Source: Liquidambar formosana (lineage: Eukaryota; Streptophyta; Magnoliopsida; Saxifragales; Altingiaceae). Taken from it: a stretch of DNA of 64,000 nucleotides. Position numbers and translations under genes: made by a program. The stretch lies in assembly GCA_039720395.1 (NCBI GenBank), contig CM077823.1, positions 33,314,371 to 33,378,370 of the forward strand, given 5' to 3'. Below are positions 1-11,239 of the stretch, in pieces. The first letter of the stretch is position 1. Every line of letters begins with the position of its first letter. The notes under the pieces are model-generated. The model ran no database searches. It saw only the letters and a list, made by a program, of their open reading frames with translations, and was not told where the DNA came from.

Positions 1-51
1 AGAATCCTCAAGCCAACATGGCGGGAAAATGGCCTTCTACTTTCTCTCTCT

Positions 52-135
52 CCTTTTTTTTTTTTTTTTGGGGATATAATTGGAGGGGATCGAACCCCTA
101 ACCTCCTAATTCTACCTTTTTCTCCATCCTCTCCC
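52..135 (-). repeat. SINE-like 3' fragment (antisense), low confidence
   Basis: A T-run at about 53-69 is followed by a G-rich block. Read on the minus strand this gives a tRNA-like B box (GGTTCGATCCCC, near 87-100) followed downstream by a poly-A tail, the usual order of a tRNA-derived SINE. No A box or target duplication was found, so it is a fragment at best. The hAT-like element that starts at 141 appears to sit inside or beside it. Confidence 0.35.
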
Positions 136-140
136 ACCAC

Positions 141-766
141 TAGGGCTGCAAACAAGTCGAACCGAGCTTTTGAGTGTTCAAACTCGGCTCAGTCAAAAGC
201 TTGTTTATTTATAAACGAGTCGAGTTTTAAACGAGTCTAATATATTGTGATCAAGCTCGGCTCGATAAGATTTAGAAAAGCTTAGGCTCGGCTCAGCTCG
301 ACTTGCTTAACTAAATAAGCCGAACTTGAGCTCGAGCTTGAATTCGAGCTCAGCTTGAGCTCTTGTTCAAATTCAGTTTTAGCTCATGAATGTGGGATTT
401 AAACATTAAGATACGTCTAGCTTTGACACTCATTCATAGTAATATAAATCTCATTACAAATACATAAATCTACAAATGCACTTGTTGAAAAAAAGAATTC
501 AAAGAAAGTCTAAAATCAAACTTCAAAAAACTAAACTTTAGTATTTTAATGAGCGTATTTGTGAGCTTGTTCATGAACACTTAACAAATTTGTTCACGAA
601 CCTAAACGAGCCGAGCTAGGGTCTGCTCAAGCTTGGCTCGTTTATTAAACGAGCCTAGTAGTCAAGTTCGGGTTTGGCTCACCTATTAATCGAACGAGCT
701 CGAACGAGTTTTTATTGAGCTTGTTCACGAGCTGTTCATGAATGGCTCAGTTCATTTGCAGCCCTA
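141..766. mobile_element. hAT-like non-autonomous element (MITE type), 626 bp
   Basis: The ends are inverted: TAGGGCTGCAAA at 141 and TTTGCAGCCCTA ending at 766. The flanks carry an 8-bp duplication with one mismatch, CCCACCAC (133-140) and CTCACCAC (767-774); 8-bp duplications are typical of hAT elements. The interior is full of GAGCTCGAGC/AACGAGCC-type inverted words that can fold on themselves and has no coding capacity. Elements with this terminal sequence are widespread in dicot genomes, so the class call is good but the exact family is not known. Confidence 0.75.
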
Positions 767-2103
767 CTCACCACTAGGTTAGCCCTAATGGCTTGATGGC
801 CTTCTACTTTCAAAGTTTAAAACTTTACCTTATGTTGTTAATTGGGATGTATAAAATATGTAGTATTCAGCTAAGTGGGAATGCTGCTAGAACCATCTTA
901 TACAGAATTGCAGAAACAGCCTATTAAAAATTTAAAACTGCTAATTTTAAGAGAGAGAGAGAGAGAGAGAGAGAACAACACAAAAGAATAAAAAAGGAAT
1001 TATCAATGTACTGAACCAAAAAACTAATCATAAATTAAGAAATGAACCAAAGAAAAAAAAAAAACTCTTATGAATGTGATGGGGCAAAGCAATAGTGCAC
1101 CAAACTCTATGCTGTTTAGTAATCACCAGCCTACGTACAATTGAATTTAACCTGTTCATCTGAAAAAAAAAAAATAAATAAATGCATTTGCTTTAGTTTT
1201 AGAAAAGACATACCCAGCTTATAGCTTATTCTTACAGTATACAAACTTACAAACATCTATTCCTCCAACCTCTGCTGATAGTCATTGTCATTTTTTCTTA
1301 CAGTTTACAAACTCAAAAATATATAGAATAGAAGCAGAATAACTGAATAGTGGTTTGGAAATAAATAACAAAATGAAAGGAAACAGTAACATTCAGGTAA
1401 TACTTATCATATGATGCTACTCCACGTCCATTTCTCCTGCTCTTCCTCTTTCTCTCATCATGCCTCATCTGATGATTGGCCTCTTGAAGCTTTTTTTTTT
1501 ACAATTCCTCACAAGCACCTGTCAATGATGTACTAATGTTCAATGAATACGAGGTGTCTATAATGTTGAAGGCAGAATCGTTTAATTTTAGAATTTATTT
1601 TGCATATAACTATTGGTTAGAAATTATAATTATTTTCTTATATCTTTTTTGATGCACTGAAGAAGACATAATTTATTAATGTAAGAAAACCTACCAAATT
1701 TGGCCATGTATATATAGACCATTTCGTAATTTTCCTTAGCATAACCTTCCCTTTTGTTTCCCCCCAAGACAAGATGACAACCACTATGACTCTAACAAAA
1801 AAAAAAATTTAAAAAGCTTTAATTACAAGAAACCTCTTAATGTTTAGTAATTTTTCTCGTAACCTTCAAAAAAATAGTTGCAATATCCATCTCAAACAGT
1901 TCACATATTTAGTAATTAACTTCATCATTAATCGTTGTTTGTAGAATTAACGGTAATCACATAATGTTTTTTCATCTAATTTCATAAACGACAATTAACG
2001 AATGCACTAATTTCAAAATGTGTAAACTGTCTGTGAAGACATTCCAATCATTTTTTCTTTAAAGGGGTAAAATTAAGCGATTTCTTGTAATTTTTTATTT
2101 TTT
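767..2103. other. Intergenic DNA downstream of the TNL pseudogene
   Basis: AT-rich sequence with no supportable gene. It holds a (GA)n microsatellite at 952-974 and several A-runs. Part of 2000-2103 could be former 3' UTR of the minus-strand TNL gene, but no clear poly-A signal was assigned. Confidence 0.5.
952..974. repeat. (GA)n microsatellite
   Basis: About eleven uninterrupted GA units are visible. Simple repeat, likely length-polymorphic. Confidence 0.9.
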
Positions 2104-5100
2104 TTAAAGGATAAAGTTATAAGCATTACCCAATAGTTCATTCATCCATGTTTCGTTCCTTTGGTTGGACCCGGTTTTCCATGCACTATGACAAATCTCT
2201 TTATGATTGTAAATTCTTGCCCAAAATGCGGCTGAATGTTTTGAGTGCCACCTGCCACCTCTAAAAATGCTCATAGGAGTCATTGCTGGCTCTTTTATTT
2301 CAGAATCCGCCTGCTCATTCTGCTGGTATAGTGGACGGACACCATACTTTTTCAGGTTGCCATAGCCACTGTCAGTTAAACGAACCATCACCTGATTGCC
2401 TCCTTCTATCTCGGCTTCAGTCCTCCAGTAGCTCAGCCACATGATATCTTCTTTGACGTTGTCTAAAAAGAAAGAAACTTTTGGAAAATAAATCCACTAA
2501 ATCATCTTGGTTTCATTGTCAATCCGAGCCCTAGGAGATATCATGCAAGATTCAGAGTATTCTTCCCATGCATAAACAGCACAAAAAATAAAGCCCACGA
2601 TCTTACAACCCTGGATTAATGGAGGCACCTCAAAAGATACTGGATCGCCCGTACTAGAAAGGTTGAAGAAGCTTGGAATCTCACTTCCTCGAAGGAAAAT
2701 GTTGTACATACCACTCTCATAGAAGCCCTGTTCCAGTAAAATCAGGGTATCAAACAGAGAGAGAGAGAACCTTGGGGGGACTAATCCAAGATGTTCCTGT
2801 CAGATGATTGATGATCTTCACTTGAGCGATCGCTATTTCCATGGACAACCCATGAGTCTCCAGTAGTGCTTTAACAAAATCCAATTCCATGGGTTTCAAC
2901 GTGAAAACACCCTCAATCTCAACCAATTGACTGCAACCATCAAGATCCATCCATGGCTGATGTTGCCAGTTCATCAAGTTTTCTCTTTCCAACGATGTGT
3001 TATTTGTTGCTTCCACCCATAATTCTTGGTTAAGCTGTGGTACTGATTGAAGCCTTTTGCACTCACTCAACCCAAGGTAATGGAGCTTAGGAAGAAGAAG
3101 ACCGATGCTAGCAGGTAGGATAGGTAAATTCTGAAAAGCATTGGACAAGTTGCAGTACTGCAGATTTAATTCTATTAAAGCAACTGGTCTCTGCCAATCG
3201 ACAATTTGCCGCTTCATCATACACCGCGGAGAAAAAAAAATTTCACTTTCGTACGGATCGTCTCCAATAGACATCGATCCACCTTTTTCCAAAACCGCTT
3301 TCCTTATTGTCACGCTATTTGTTGCAGTTCGAAAAGAAAAACTTCTTAAGCTTACAAAATACTCTGCCCTTATTGTAATAACAGAATTTCTCGCATTTCG
3401 AAGAGACAACATTCGTTAAGTTTCTACATTGCACATTACCTGGTGTAAATGAAATTCGACTTATTGCAGTTTGATCTGCATTAAGCACAACCAGAGATTC
3501 TAAACACCCCAACAATTCGTCTGGCAACTCTTCAAGTTCTGAGCAGCCTGAAAGAATGAGATATTTCAATGACTTAATGAGAAAAATGCACCTTGGAAGA
3601 TCCATAAGATTTTTGCAATCTTTCAAATTCAAGGTAACAAGTTTGGTGAGACGTCCAATGGACTCGTGGACTTCTACTAATTCGGCACAGAATTTAAGCA
3701 TCAATATCTCGAGATTCGGGAACCCTTCGAAGTTGGGGGTTCTGGTAAGCTTGCAGGAATAGCTGAGATCAAGGACTTTCAGCTTTTGTAGAAACTGTCA
3801 GAATAGGAAGAAAATGGTAAATTAATTTGTATAAAATAAATAAAATTTCACTCAAAGAGGAAAAAAGTTATTAATGTCACACCTTCGCTTCCTCCCAACC
3901 TTGTGTGAGGCTATTGTAGCGCATGTCAAGAGCAACCACATTATCCAGATAAAGACCAGCTGGCATAGATTCCAAAGGGCATCTATGCCAACACAGCCAT
4001 CTTAACTCCTTTGAAATATGGTTGTAGGATCCGTTGAGGTTTACATTGTCGAGTTGAAGCAGTCTTAAGTTTGTCATCTTTATGAATCCTTCAGTACTGA
4101 ATTCACTTGATTCTGGTGGGTTTAGACTAAGGCCTTCAACTTTCTTTGTACCCTAAAAGGTCAAAAAAAAAAAAAAAAAAAAAAAAAAAGATTAATAAAA
4201 AGAGCAAATGGCAGATACAAACTCATACATCCACCTTATATTTACCATTGTCACAACTATCAAATATTACCAAATCATTGGGATTCTGGTGTACTACGAA
4301 TATCAAGTAAATGCTAGTGAACAGTAAACTATGAGATCAATGGTATGGCAGATAATTAGGAGAAATAAAAACGAAAAAAAAAATGTAAATGTTGACAATA
4401 GGTTATAGTATAGCATTGCCCATAAATTGTGTGGGAGAAAATAGGTTTTCACAGAATGGACTTGGATTTGGTGATGTGCACAGAACCAAATCCTTGTTCT
4501 TCAGAGAGTATATGTATGTGAACCTTCCTTCGATAATCACCATATTGATTATTTTGAAATTTGAAGGATTTGCATTGCTGCAACTTTTTGCTTTTTGTAT
4601 TTGGGCACATGGCAAGTGTTTGAGCCCTCTAGATTTCTTTTTCTTTTTCTTTTTTTAATATTAAAAAAAAAAAATGATCAGAACTAAACCCAGCCATGAT
4701 CGATCTATACTCCTATCCTTTCAGAGGCCATACAGCTCCATTCTATACTAGCTTTAGCCAATTTAATGTTATAATGCACTGTGCTAAGGAATCAAATGAA
4801 AACTATCTAGTAATCAAAATTTTAGATGAATTCGAATGCTTACATTTTCCATCCATTCCTAGAATGACATGAAAAAGAGATATGTCCTTTACCGTTTTAT
4901 CCAGCAACATATCAGAAGCATCTTCCCAACGCCACACCCTACTACGTTTTTTGGGACGAGAATTCTCTTTACGAACAATTTCCCTTCCCATGTCTCGAAG
5001 CAGATTGTGCATCACTATCTCATTGTGAGATCCGATTTCTACAAGACACCTCTTAACTAGACTATCAATTCCATCATCCGGGAAGGAATCATGACAGCCA

Positions 5101-8100
5101 TCTAGTATGATAGTTACATAGTCCTTATCCTCTCCAATAAAGAAACATGCAATATCAAGGAATAAATTCCTCTGTGCATCATCTAAAGAATGAAAACTTA
5201 TTTCAAGTACTTTTTGAATATCTTCATTAGCATATACTCTTAGTTTCTTCAAACAATTTTCCCAAGCTTTTACACTTTTTCCAAGCAAAGACCTTCCCAG
5301 AACTCTAAGAGGAAATGGAATACCTCCAACATAATTTACTACACTTTCTGTGCACTCCATATACTTTTTCTTAGGATGCCACTGATTAAAGGCATTGATA
5401 CATAAGAGCCGAAGAGATTCTTCATTATTCAACCCTGCAACCTGAAATTGCGGATAGGCTTCTAGTAGATCCTTCCGTCTAGTGGTTACTATTATTCTGC
5501 TCCCTGGAAAAAGCCGACTACGATCGCCAAGTATTTTGTCTACTTGTTCCCATTCATCCACATCGTCAAGAACAATAAGCACCCTCATGCTGCGTAATCG
5601 TTCGCCAATCACTTCAAGTCCTCTATCCTCATCGTGTACTTCCTCATGGTCTCCTTCTAAAGTTTCAGAGAGAAGTTGGTTTATTAAATTAACTCTACCC
5701 TCGGGATCAGAATTTTCTCTGACATTTGCAAGAAAACAATAACCTTGAAACTTTTGACAAACTCTGTTAAAAACTTCCTTGGCAACTGTCGTCTTGCCTG
5801 ATCCACCCATGCCGTGAATCCCAACCATGAGAACTTCTTTTGTCTTATATATCATTTAGCAATGACATCACCTTATCAGCACGATAATCTAAACCAATGG
5901 GGTTGAGAGCAGTTAGCAACATTCTGCGACCAAGGTTATGTGAAATCCGCTTTACAATATCAGCAATAACCCTTGTTTCATACCTGCCAATCACCATAAA
6001 CAAATGGGAACCAATTAAGAGCACATTAAAGAACAGGAACTAAAATCAAGCTCAAATATAAAAAAGATTGATTTGCGCTATAGTACCCATCGCTAGTAAC
6101 CCGATGGTCTACTCCCATCCGGCATGGAAGCTTACGTGGCATGCCACACCATCCAACTTTCAAAACACACAAAAAAAATAAAAAAACAATTACAGCTTAC
6201 TTGTCATCATTTTCCACAAAAATTTAAGGAATAAACTAGCTTCAAAACCCATGCGATGCACGTCTTTATTTATAAAAATAATATTATTAGAAAATTAGAA
6301 TTTTAACAGGATATATATTTATTATCTAAAATAGTAAAATGTATTTGTTAATATAATATGTCAATTAAATTTAAAAGATATAGACAAAAATAAATTAAAT
6401 AGTTAAATCAAAATAATATTTGGTGCGATGTTAGTGTAATGTACCACCCAAAATTTAATTATATTCCCCAAAAAAAAATTGAAAAACAATTAATTTAATG
6501 GCGAAAATATTTTGAAAAACAATTAATTTAAGTTGACACGTTATGGTATTTGGTGGAAAAAGATTAAGGCTCTTTAGAGCCTAATCCATCCCATAGTCAC
6601 GATTTTGACATGTTGGTATGTACCAAAACAAGTATAGCTGTGGAAGGTATCTCGAAATCCAATGGTGCAATTTGTAGAATGCATGACTATGATGAATCTT
6701 GACCTTCCATGAAGGTTTCAAGTGGCTAGAATCATTACAAGTTCGGATCAGTTAGAATCATAACAACTTCAACTTGAAATTAAATAACGAAGCTTTTATA
6801 CTTGTTAAAGTGCGTGGTCTCATATTAAAACTTTTGAAAAAGCATTGATTTATTTGTTAGTATTAGGGGGATTTAACTAGGGATATGGCCGTTTTAACGA
6901 CTGCCCACCAAAATAAATATATTAATAAAAAAAATAAAAAATGAAGAGCTCAAACACTCAAAATCTATCGACTTCGTTTGGCAGTTCGACTCCTTTACAG
7001 GTGCTAGGTGGATATTTTGTAAACGAAATTTGACTATTTGGGATATCAACATAAAACACCATAGATGAAGAGAATAAAGGAGATCTGTGAATTACCTATT
7101 TCCGACATCCACTTCGCTCAGAGAAGTAGCTTCCTCAAGGGCTTTCCTCCACTTCTCAAGCTTCTCCGTATCCCCTTTGAAGCGTTCTTCATGTCCAGCA
7201 AACCCTTCCTCAAAGCTACGCTTCTGTTTCCGAACATCCTCCGGTTTCACATGGTAGAAAACAGGTAAGACCATCCGGCCTAGCTTTTCCCTGCACATCA
7301 TGATGTGCGCAAGTTCATCTAGGCACGATGTGGATGAAGCATAATTTTTTGAGAAAACGACTATGGAACATCTTGAGATCTCAATTGCTGTCAGCAGTTC
7401 TGGCCGTATCTCTTCGCCTCTCTCGAGTTCATTGTCGTCTCTAAACACGCGAATCCCATAGCATTTCAAAGTGTCATAGAGGTGATCGCTGAAATGTAAT
7501 ACCCGTAATTTTTAAATAGGGTATTAAGGATTTAATCTATGGTTAACGTAGCTAATCTCTTGATTTTTCGAATGACTTCATTCATGGGTAATGCATGTAT
7601 ATAATATTATGATGTTGGATGTGTTTTGATGCTTGTTTTGTGCATTGAGTATCTTTCGGGTGTGTTTAGCCTTATTTGCAACTTAAGGGTTTAAGCTGCT
7701 GAAATTTGGCTAAGTGTGGGGAAAAAGTGAATTTTCGTAAATTTTCGTTTTAAAGAATAATTTTTTGCGGTAATGGGAGTTTATAATATTATAAGACATT
7801 GGTGATTTTATGGGATTTTATTAGCATGTTTGGATTGGTTTCCTCATAGGTTTGTTTTAGGAAAATCTGTCGGGCGACGGATTTTGTACTAAAACTTGGA
7901 AATGAGATTTTGATATATTGGGTATTTGATTTTTCTGATATTTTATTTGGACTCAAATGGGGGGTTATTTGCTTATTTTCATTAAATAACTTAAAGTAAA
8001 AGGATAATATAAAAATGGAGAAGATTACTTAAATGTTTTGGATGAAAATAAGGCTGATGTCTGTGCTGATGAAGAGTTGCTGACTGACTGTTTATTTTTG

Positions 8101-8288
8101 GGCGGTCTGAAAGTCAATTTTCAGCCGGCTGAAAGTTCATGTCAGCAGACTGAAAATTCCAGAGAAGGGTTATTTTGTGTTGGGCATTTCAGCCGGCTGA
8201 AAATATTTTTCAGCCGTCTGAAAGTGTTGGCGGACAGTTTTAATAAAGGATTAGAATGACCTTTTTGCCCCCCTTTTCTATATAAACC
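8101..8288 (+). promoter_or_regulatory. LTR U3 palindrome cluster and TATA box
   Basis: The palindrome TTTCAGCCGGCTGAAA occurs at 8119-8134 and 8187-8202. A one-base variant lies at 8208-8223, and weaker relatives lie at 8101-8113 and 8141-8155. A TATA box follows at 8279-8288. The position just upstream of the TATA fits a U3 enhancer bound by a dimeric transcription factor; that role is inferred. Confidence 0.5.
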
Positions 8289-9272
8289 CCCTAGCCTATG
8301 AAATTCTGGACTCTTCTCCATATTTCCAGCCATATAGAGAGAGAGGAGGGATAAGAAAGAAAGAGAGAGGGGACGGTGGAGAGAGAAAGAGTTTCTCCCT
8401 CCATTTTTATGGGTTTTCATGCATAGGGGGCTTGGATTTCGACATTTCTACCTTGGATTCACTCATGGTTTACCTCTATTTCGGATTTGAGAGGTAATTT
8501 CTCATGTATAAAGTTAGGGTTTTCATTTCTTTTGGGATTGGGTTATCATATCCTTACATTTTGTGTTTATTCATGGTATTTGTGAGGTTTGGTCCCATTT
8601 TGGAGTTGGAATCTCCATTATTTTCATCAAGCATGGCATTTGGGAGCTAGGGCTTGGATTGGGGGCTTACATGTGCATCCTAGGCTTGGATCTACCCACT
8701 CACCACATCAAGATTGCATTTTTCTACACGTTTCATGGAGGTAAGTGCAATTTACATAGGTTTAAACTATTAACATGATAATATGGTATATATTATCATA
8801 ACATTTGGTATTCTTGGGCCTAGAATATGTATATAAATGAATTATGGAATAAATCTTGGAATGAGATTATGGGTATTTGATATTCGAATTTGGGAATTAT
8901 GTTCTTTACGAATTTTGGTTTATTTTATACCTTCTATGGAATATAGATGTATGGATTTTATGGTTAATTTCCATGTTTAATTGGGGTTTTCAATTATGAT
9001 TTTAAGGCTATAATCATAATGAGAATTTATGTTGTTTATCATAATTTTGGGTATAATTATGATGTTAATGATTATGGGTTATATACCATATCTTGGAGAT
9101 GATTTTGGTTAAAAATCATTTTATGGTTATCGCATTGCATGTTGGGCATAATCATGCATTAAATGGACTTAATGAATACTGAGTAAAAGTATTTCATAAA
9201 AAGTGATCATTGGAATTGGACTACTTGCAGTCAATGGGACTTTGCAGTGTTTTCCATTCCTTTGGTCCTAGG

Positions 9273-9349
9273 GTACTTTCCGGTTCCAGGTAGGAACCCT
9301 TATGTTCCCGAATCAAAGGCTACTTTCCGGTTCCAGGTAGGAACCCTTG
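9273..9349 (+). repeat. Direct repeat inside the solo LTR
   Basis: A block containing TACTTTCCGGTTCCAGG followed by TAGGAACCCTT occurs at about 9273-9302 and again at 9320-9349, 47 bp apart. The copies are almost identical. Each copy itself contains an inverted pair (GGTTCC/GGAACC). Confidence 0.8.
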
Positions 9350-10158
9350 TGTTGTCCTCTTGGAGGTTGGGTTTAAAATCCTCCGTTTCCGCACGAAGAC
9401 TCCTGCGGGAATGGTCGGTAATTAATGGAATTAATGTAAATTAGACATGAATCACATGCATTGGGCATTATGCATTATTTATTTTAAGTTATGGGTTATA
9501 ACTTATTTTGGGATTTGTAATATACTTGGTTAGTATATTTTGATTTAAATGATATAATGGGTTTTATTTATATCATTGCTTTAGTTTACTATGTCAAATT
9601 GTATCTACTGAGTCGTCGGACTCACGCCTATTATTTTAAATGTTTTTCAGATAATCCAGGAATTGGTTTGCTAGCATAGGCGGAAGATGCTATTATCGGA
9701 AATTTTATTTGTTATTTATGAATGTATTTTTCATGAGAAGGAATATGTAATTAAGTGGGTTTCTATTGGGTTAATGTAATTGTAAATGTAAATTTAATCG
9801 GGGTTGTAATTGTAATTATTTAATGTTGTATATACATGGAATGCGATGCATGGGATGATACCAGTTTTATGGATGGCATGGAAATTTTATGTATGGATTT
9901 TTATAACAGGTTTTTATGATGGTATGTCCTATCTACGGATGGGTCATGCCGAAAATTTTTAAAATGGTTGAGGTTTTAACACATGTCATCCACGATTTAT
10001 CAAAGGATTTATTAAAGAAAGAGCTTGTTTTATTATTTTGATCACGGCTTAATTAATTTGGGTTGTGACATGAAATTGATGCGAGTGTCCTCGCAGTTGA
10101 AACTCAAGAACATGTTATATTCACACCGAGAGGTGGAAGAGGAGGAAGGCGATGCCAT

Positions 10159-11228
10159 TTCTTGGATCTTCATTAGCAAATATGGGAGAAAAGAAAGTGA
10201 AGATGAGATTGATAATGGTGCTATTTGTCACCAGTGCTATTTGCGACCGGCTAGGGCAAATGCCTACTACTGTTATACAGAAAGATGAATTTAGGAAGTC
10301 AATCGGTCATGGACTCTCGACTCTCCTTCGTTGCACTTACTTTTCCTCTTTTTCTTTTGGGATAGCTTTGTTGCACTTTCCACCGACCACCATCCGTTCC
10401 TTGTTGTTTCCTCGTAATTTCCTTTTCTTTTTTTTTAATAAAAAAGTTTATTTTTGTTATTTTTACTCTTTTTTTTAGATAAGCATGTTATTTTACTTTA
10501 TCTGTACGGAAAATAGGTAAAAGTATCTTAGCTTATTTTACTTTTGGGTGATACTATATGAAGTATCTTTCGTATAGCACTCAATGTAGTATTTAACCCA
10601 CATTAATAAAAAAGAGATTTGTTAAATAAATTGAAAGAGTTTTGATCCATACAAATTGTGTCACATAAAATGCTATATTTTAGTACTGCACATAAGGTGA
10701 TGTACATAGTATTTTCTTTTAATTTTTAAGGTTTTATGAAAGATATAAAATATTTTCATATTAATTCATTATGTTGTCCATTTGAAGACGTGAAGATATC
10801 TAAATTAGCAAGGGTTTGAAGTAATTATTTTATTTTTAGTTATTTATTAACACTTTTGAGTAACCATTTTTTTGCTTCTTTATGTTTCAATTGATGGCCA
10901 AAAATGCTGAAATGAAAAGACTTGAAAACTTGGAACTAGTATGGTTAGAGAGTTTTGAGTTTTATTTTCTCTTAAAAGGCCATCAAATTAAACATTAATA
11001 GAAAGGTTTTCTAATCCATAAGATCAGTACAATACTCAAACCTGGGGCAAATTCATATGCAATCAAATTTTATTTTACTCCCTCTTATGAGAAAAAAGTT
11101 AAAAATTCGAAACTTGATAAAAATGAAGAGCAAGAACTAATAGGACTTACAAATTTTAAATATCGAGCTACCACGAAACACCATGCACTCAATGTTGGGT
11201 GCAAGTTATCATATTATTACTTTCCGCA
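10159..11228. other. Upstream region of the TNL pseudogene
   Basis: This should include the former TNL promoter and 5' UTR. It is AT-rich and no gene or clear repeat was recognised in it. Confidence 0.45.
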
Positions 11229-11239
11229 AATTGAAATAA

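Larger units (their letters stand above)
7495..10070 (+). mobile_element. Solo LTR, 2576 bp, inserted in the TNL TIR exon
   Basis: Starts TGTAATACCCG and ends GGGTTGTGACA, so it has canonical TG...CA ends. It is flanked by a perfect 5-bp duplication TGAAA (7490-7494 and 10071-10075). Removing it with one TGAAA copy rejoins the TIR reading frame exactly. A TATA box (CTATATAAAC, 8279-8288) fixes the orientation as plus, opposite to the host gene. There is no primer-binding site, polypurine tract or gag/pol inside, so this is a single LTR left by recombination between two LTRs. Length and end sequences resemble long-LTR Ty3/gypsy elements (chromovirus Tekay/Del type), which is an inference. Confidence 0.92.
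2104..10158 (-). pseudogene. TIR-NBS-LRR (TNL) disease-resistance gene, disrupted
   Basis: Minus-strand TNL immune receptor with the usual exon plan. Exon 1 (TIR) runs 10158..7096 and starts MASPSSSSTSRCEYN; it is split by an LTR at 7495-10070. Exon 2 (NB-ARC) is 5983..4893, exon 3 is 4152..3883, and exon 4 (LRR plus C-terminal C-JID region) runs from 3794 to about 2104. The TIR motif CEDTRINFSDHLY is recovered only across the insertion. NB-ARC shows P-loop GMGGSGKTT, kinase-2 VLIVLDDVDEW, GGIPFPLRVLG in place of GLPL, and MHN instead of MHD. Lesions: LTR insertion; a 2-nt loss in an AT run near 5850; frame change around 3315-3412 in a degenerate tandem duplication; a frame change in the GA run 2755-2769; an in-frame TAG at 2499-2497. 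LRRs (LKVLDLSYS, LVTLNLKDCKNL) and the C-JID block (FLRGSEIPSFF, VSFEVPPLI) remain readable. Surely TNL-derived and almost surely non-functional as full-length protein; a short TIR-only or NB-only product cannot be excluded. Confidence 0.95.

Noticed and set aside
8119..8223. Palindromic repeats as a CRISPR-like array
   Set aside because: Spacing is irregular, units are only 16 bp, and the setting is a plant LTR promoter.
8038..9444. Short frames inside the solo LTR as genes
   Set aside because: They lie in LTR U3/R/U5-type DNA, lack domains and overlap palindromes and repeats.
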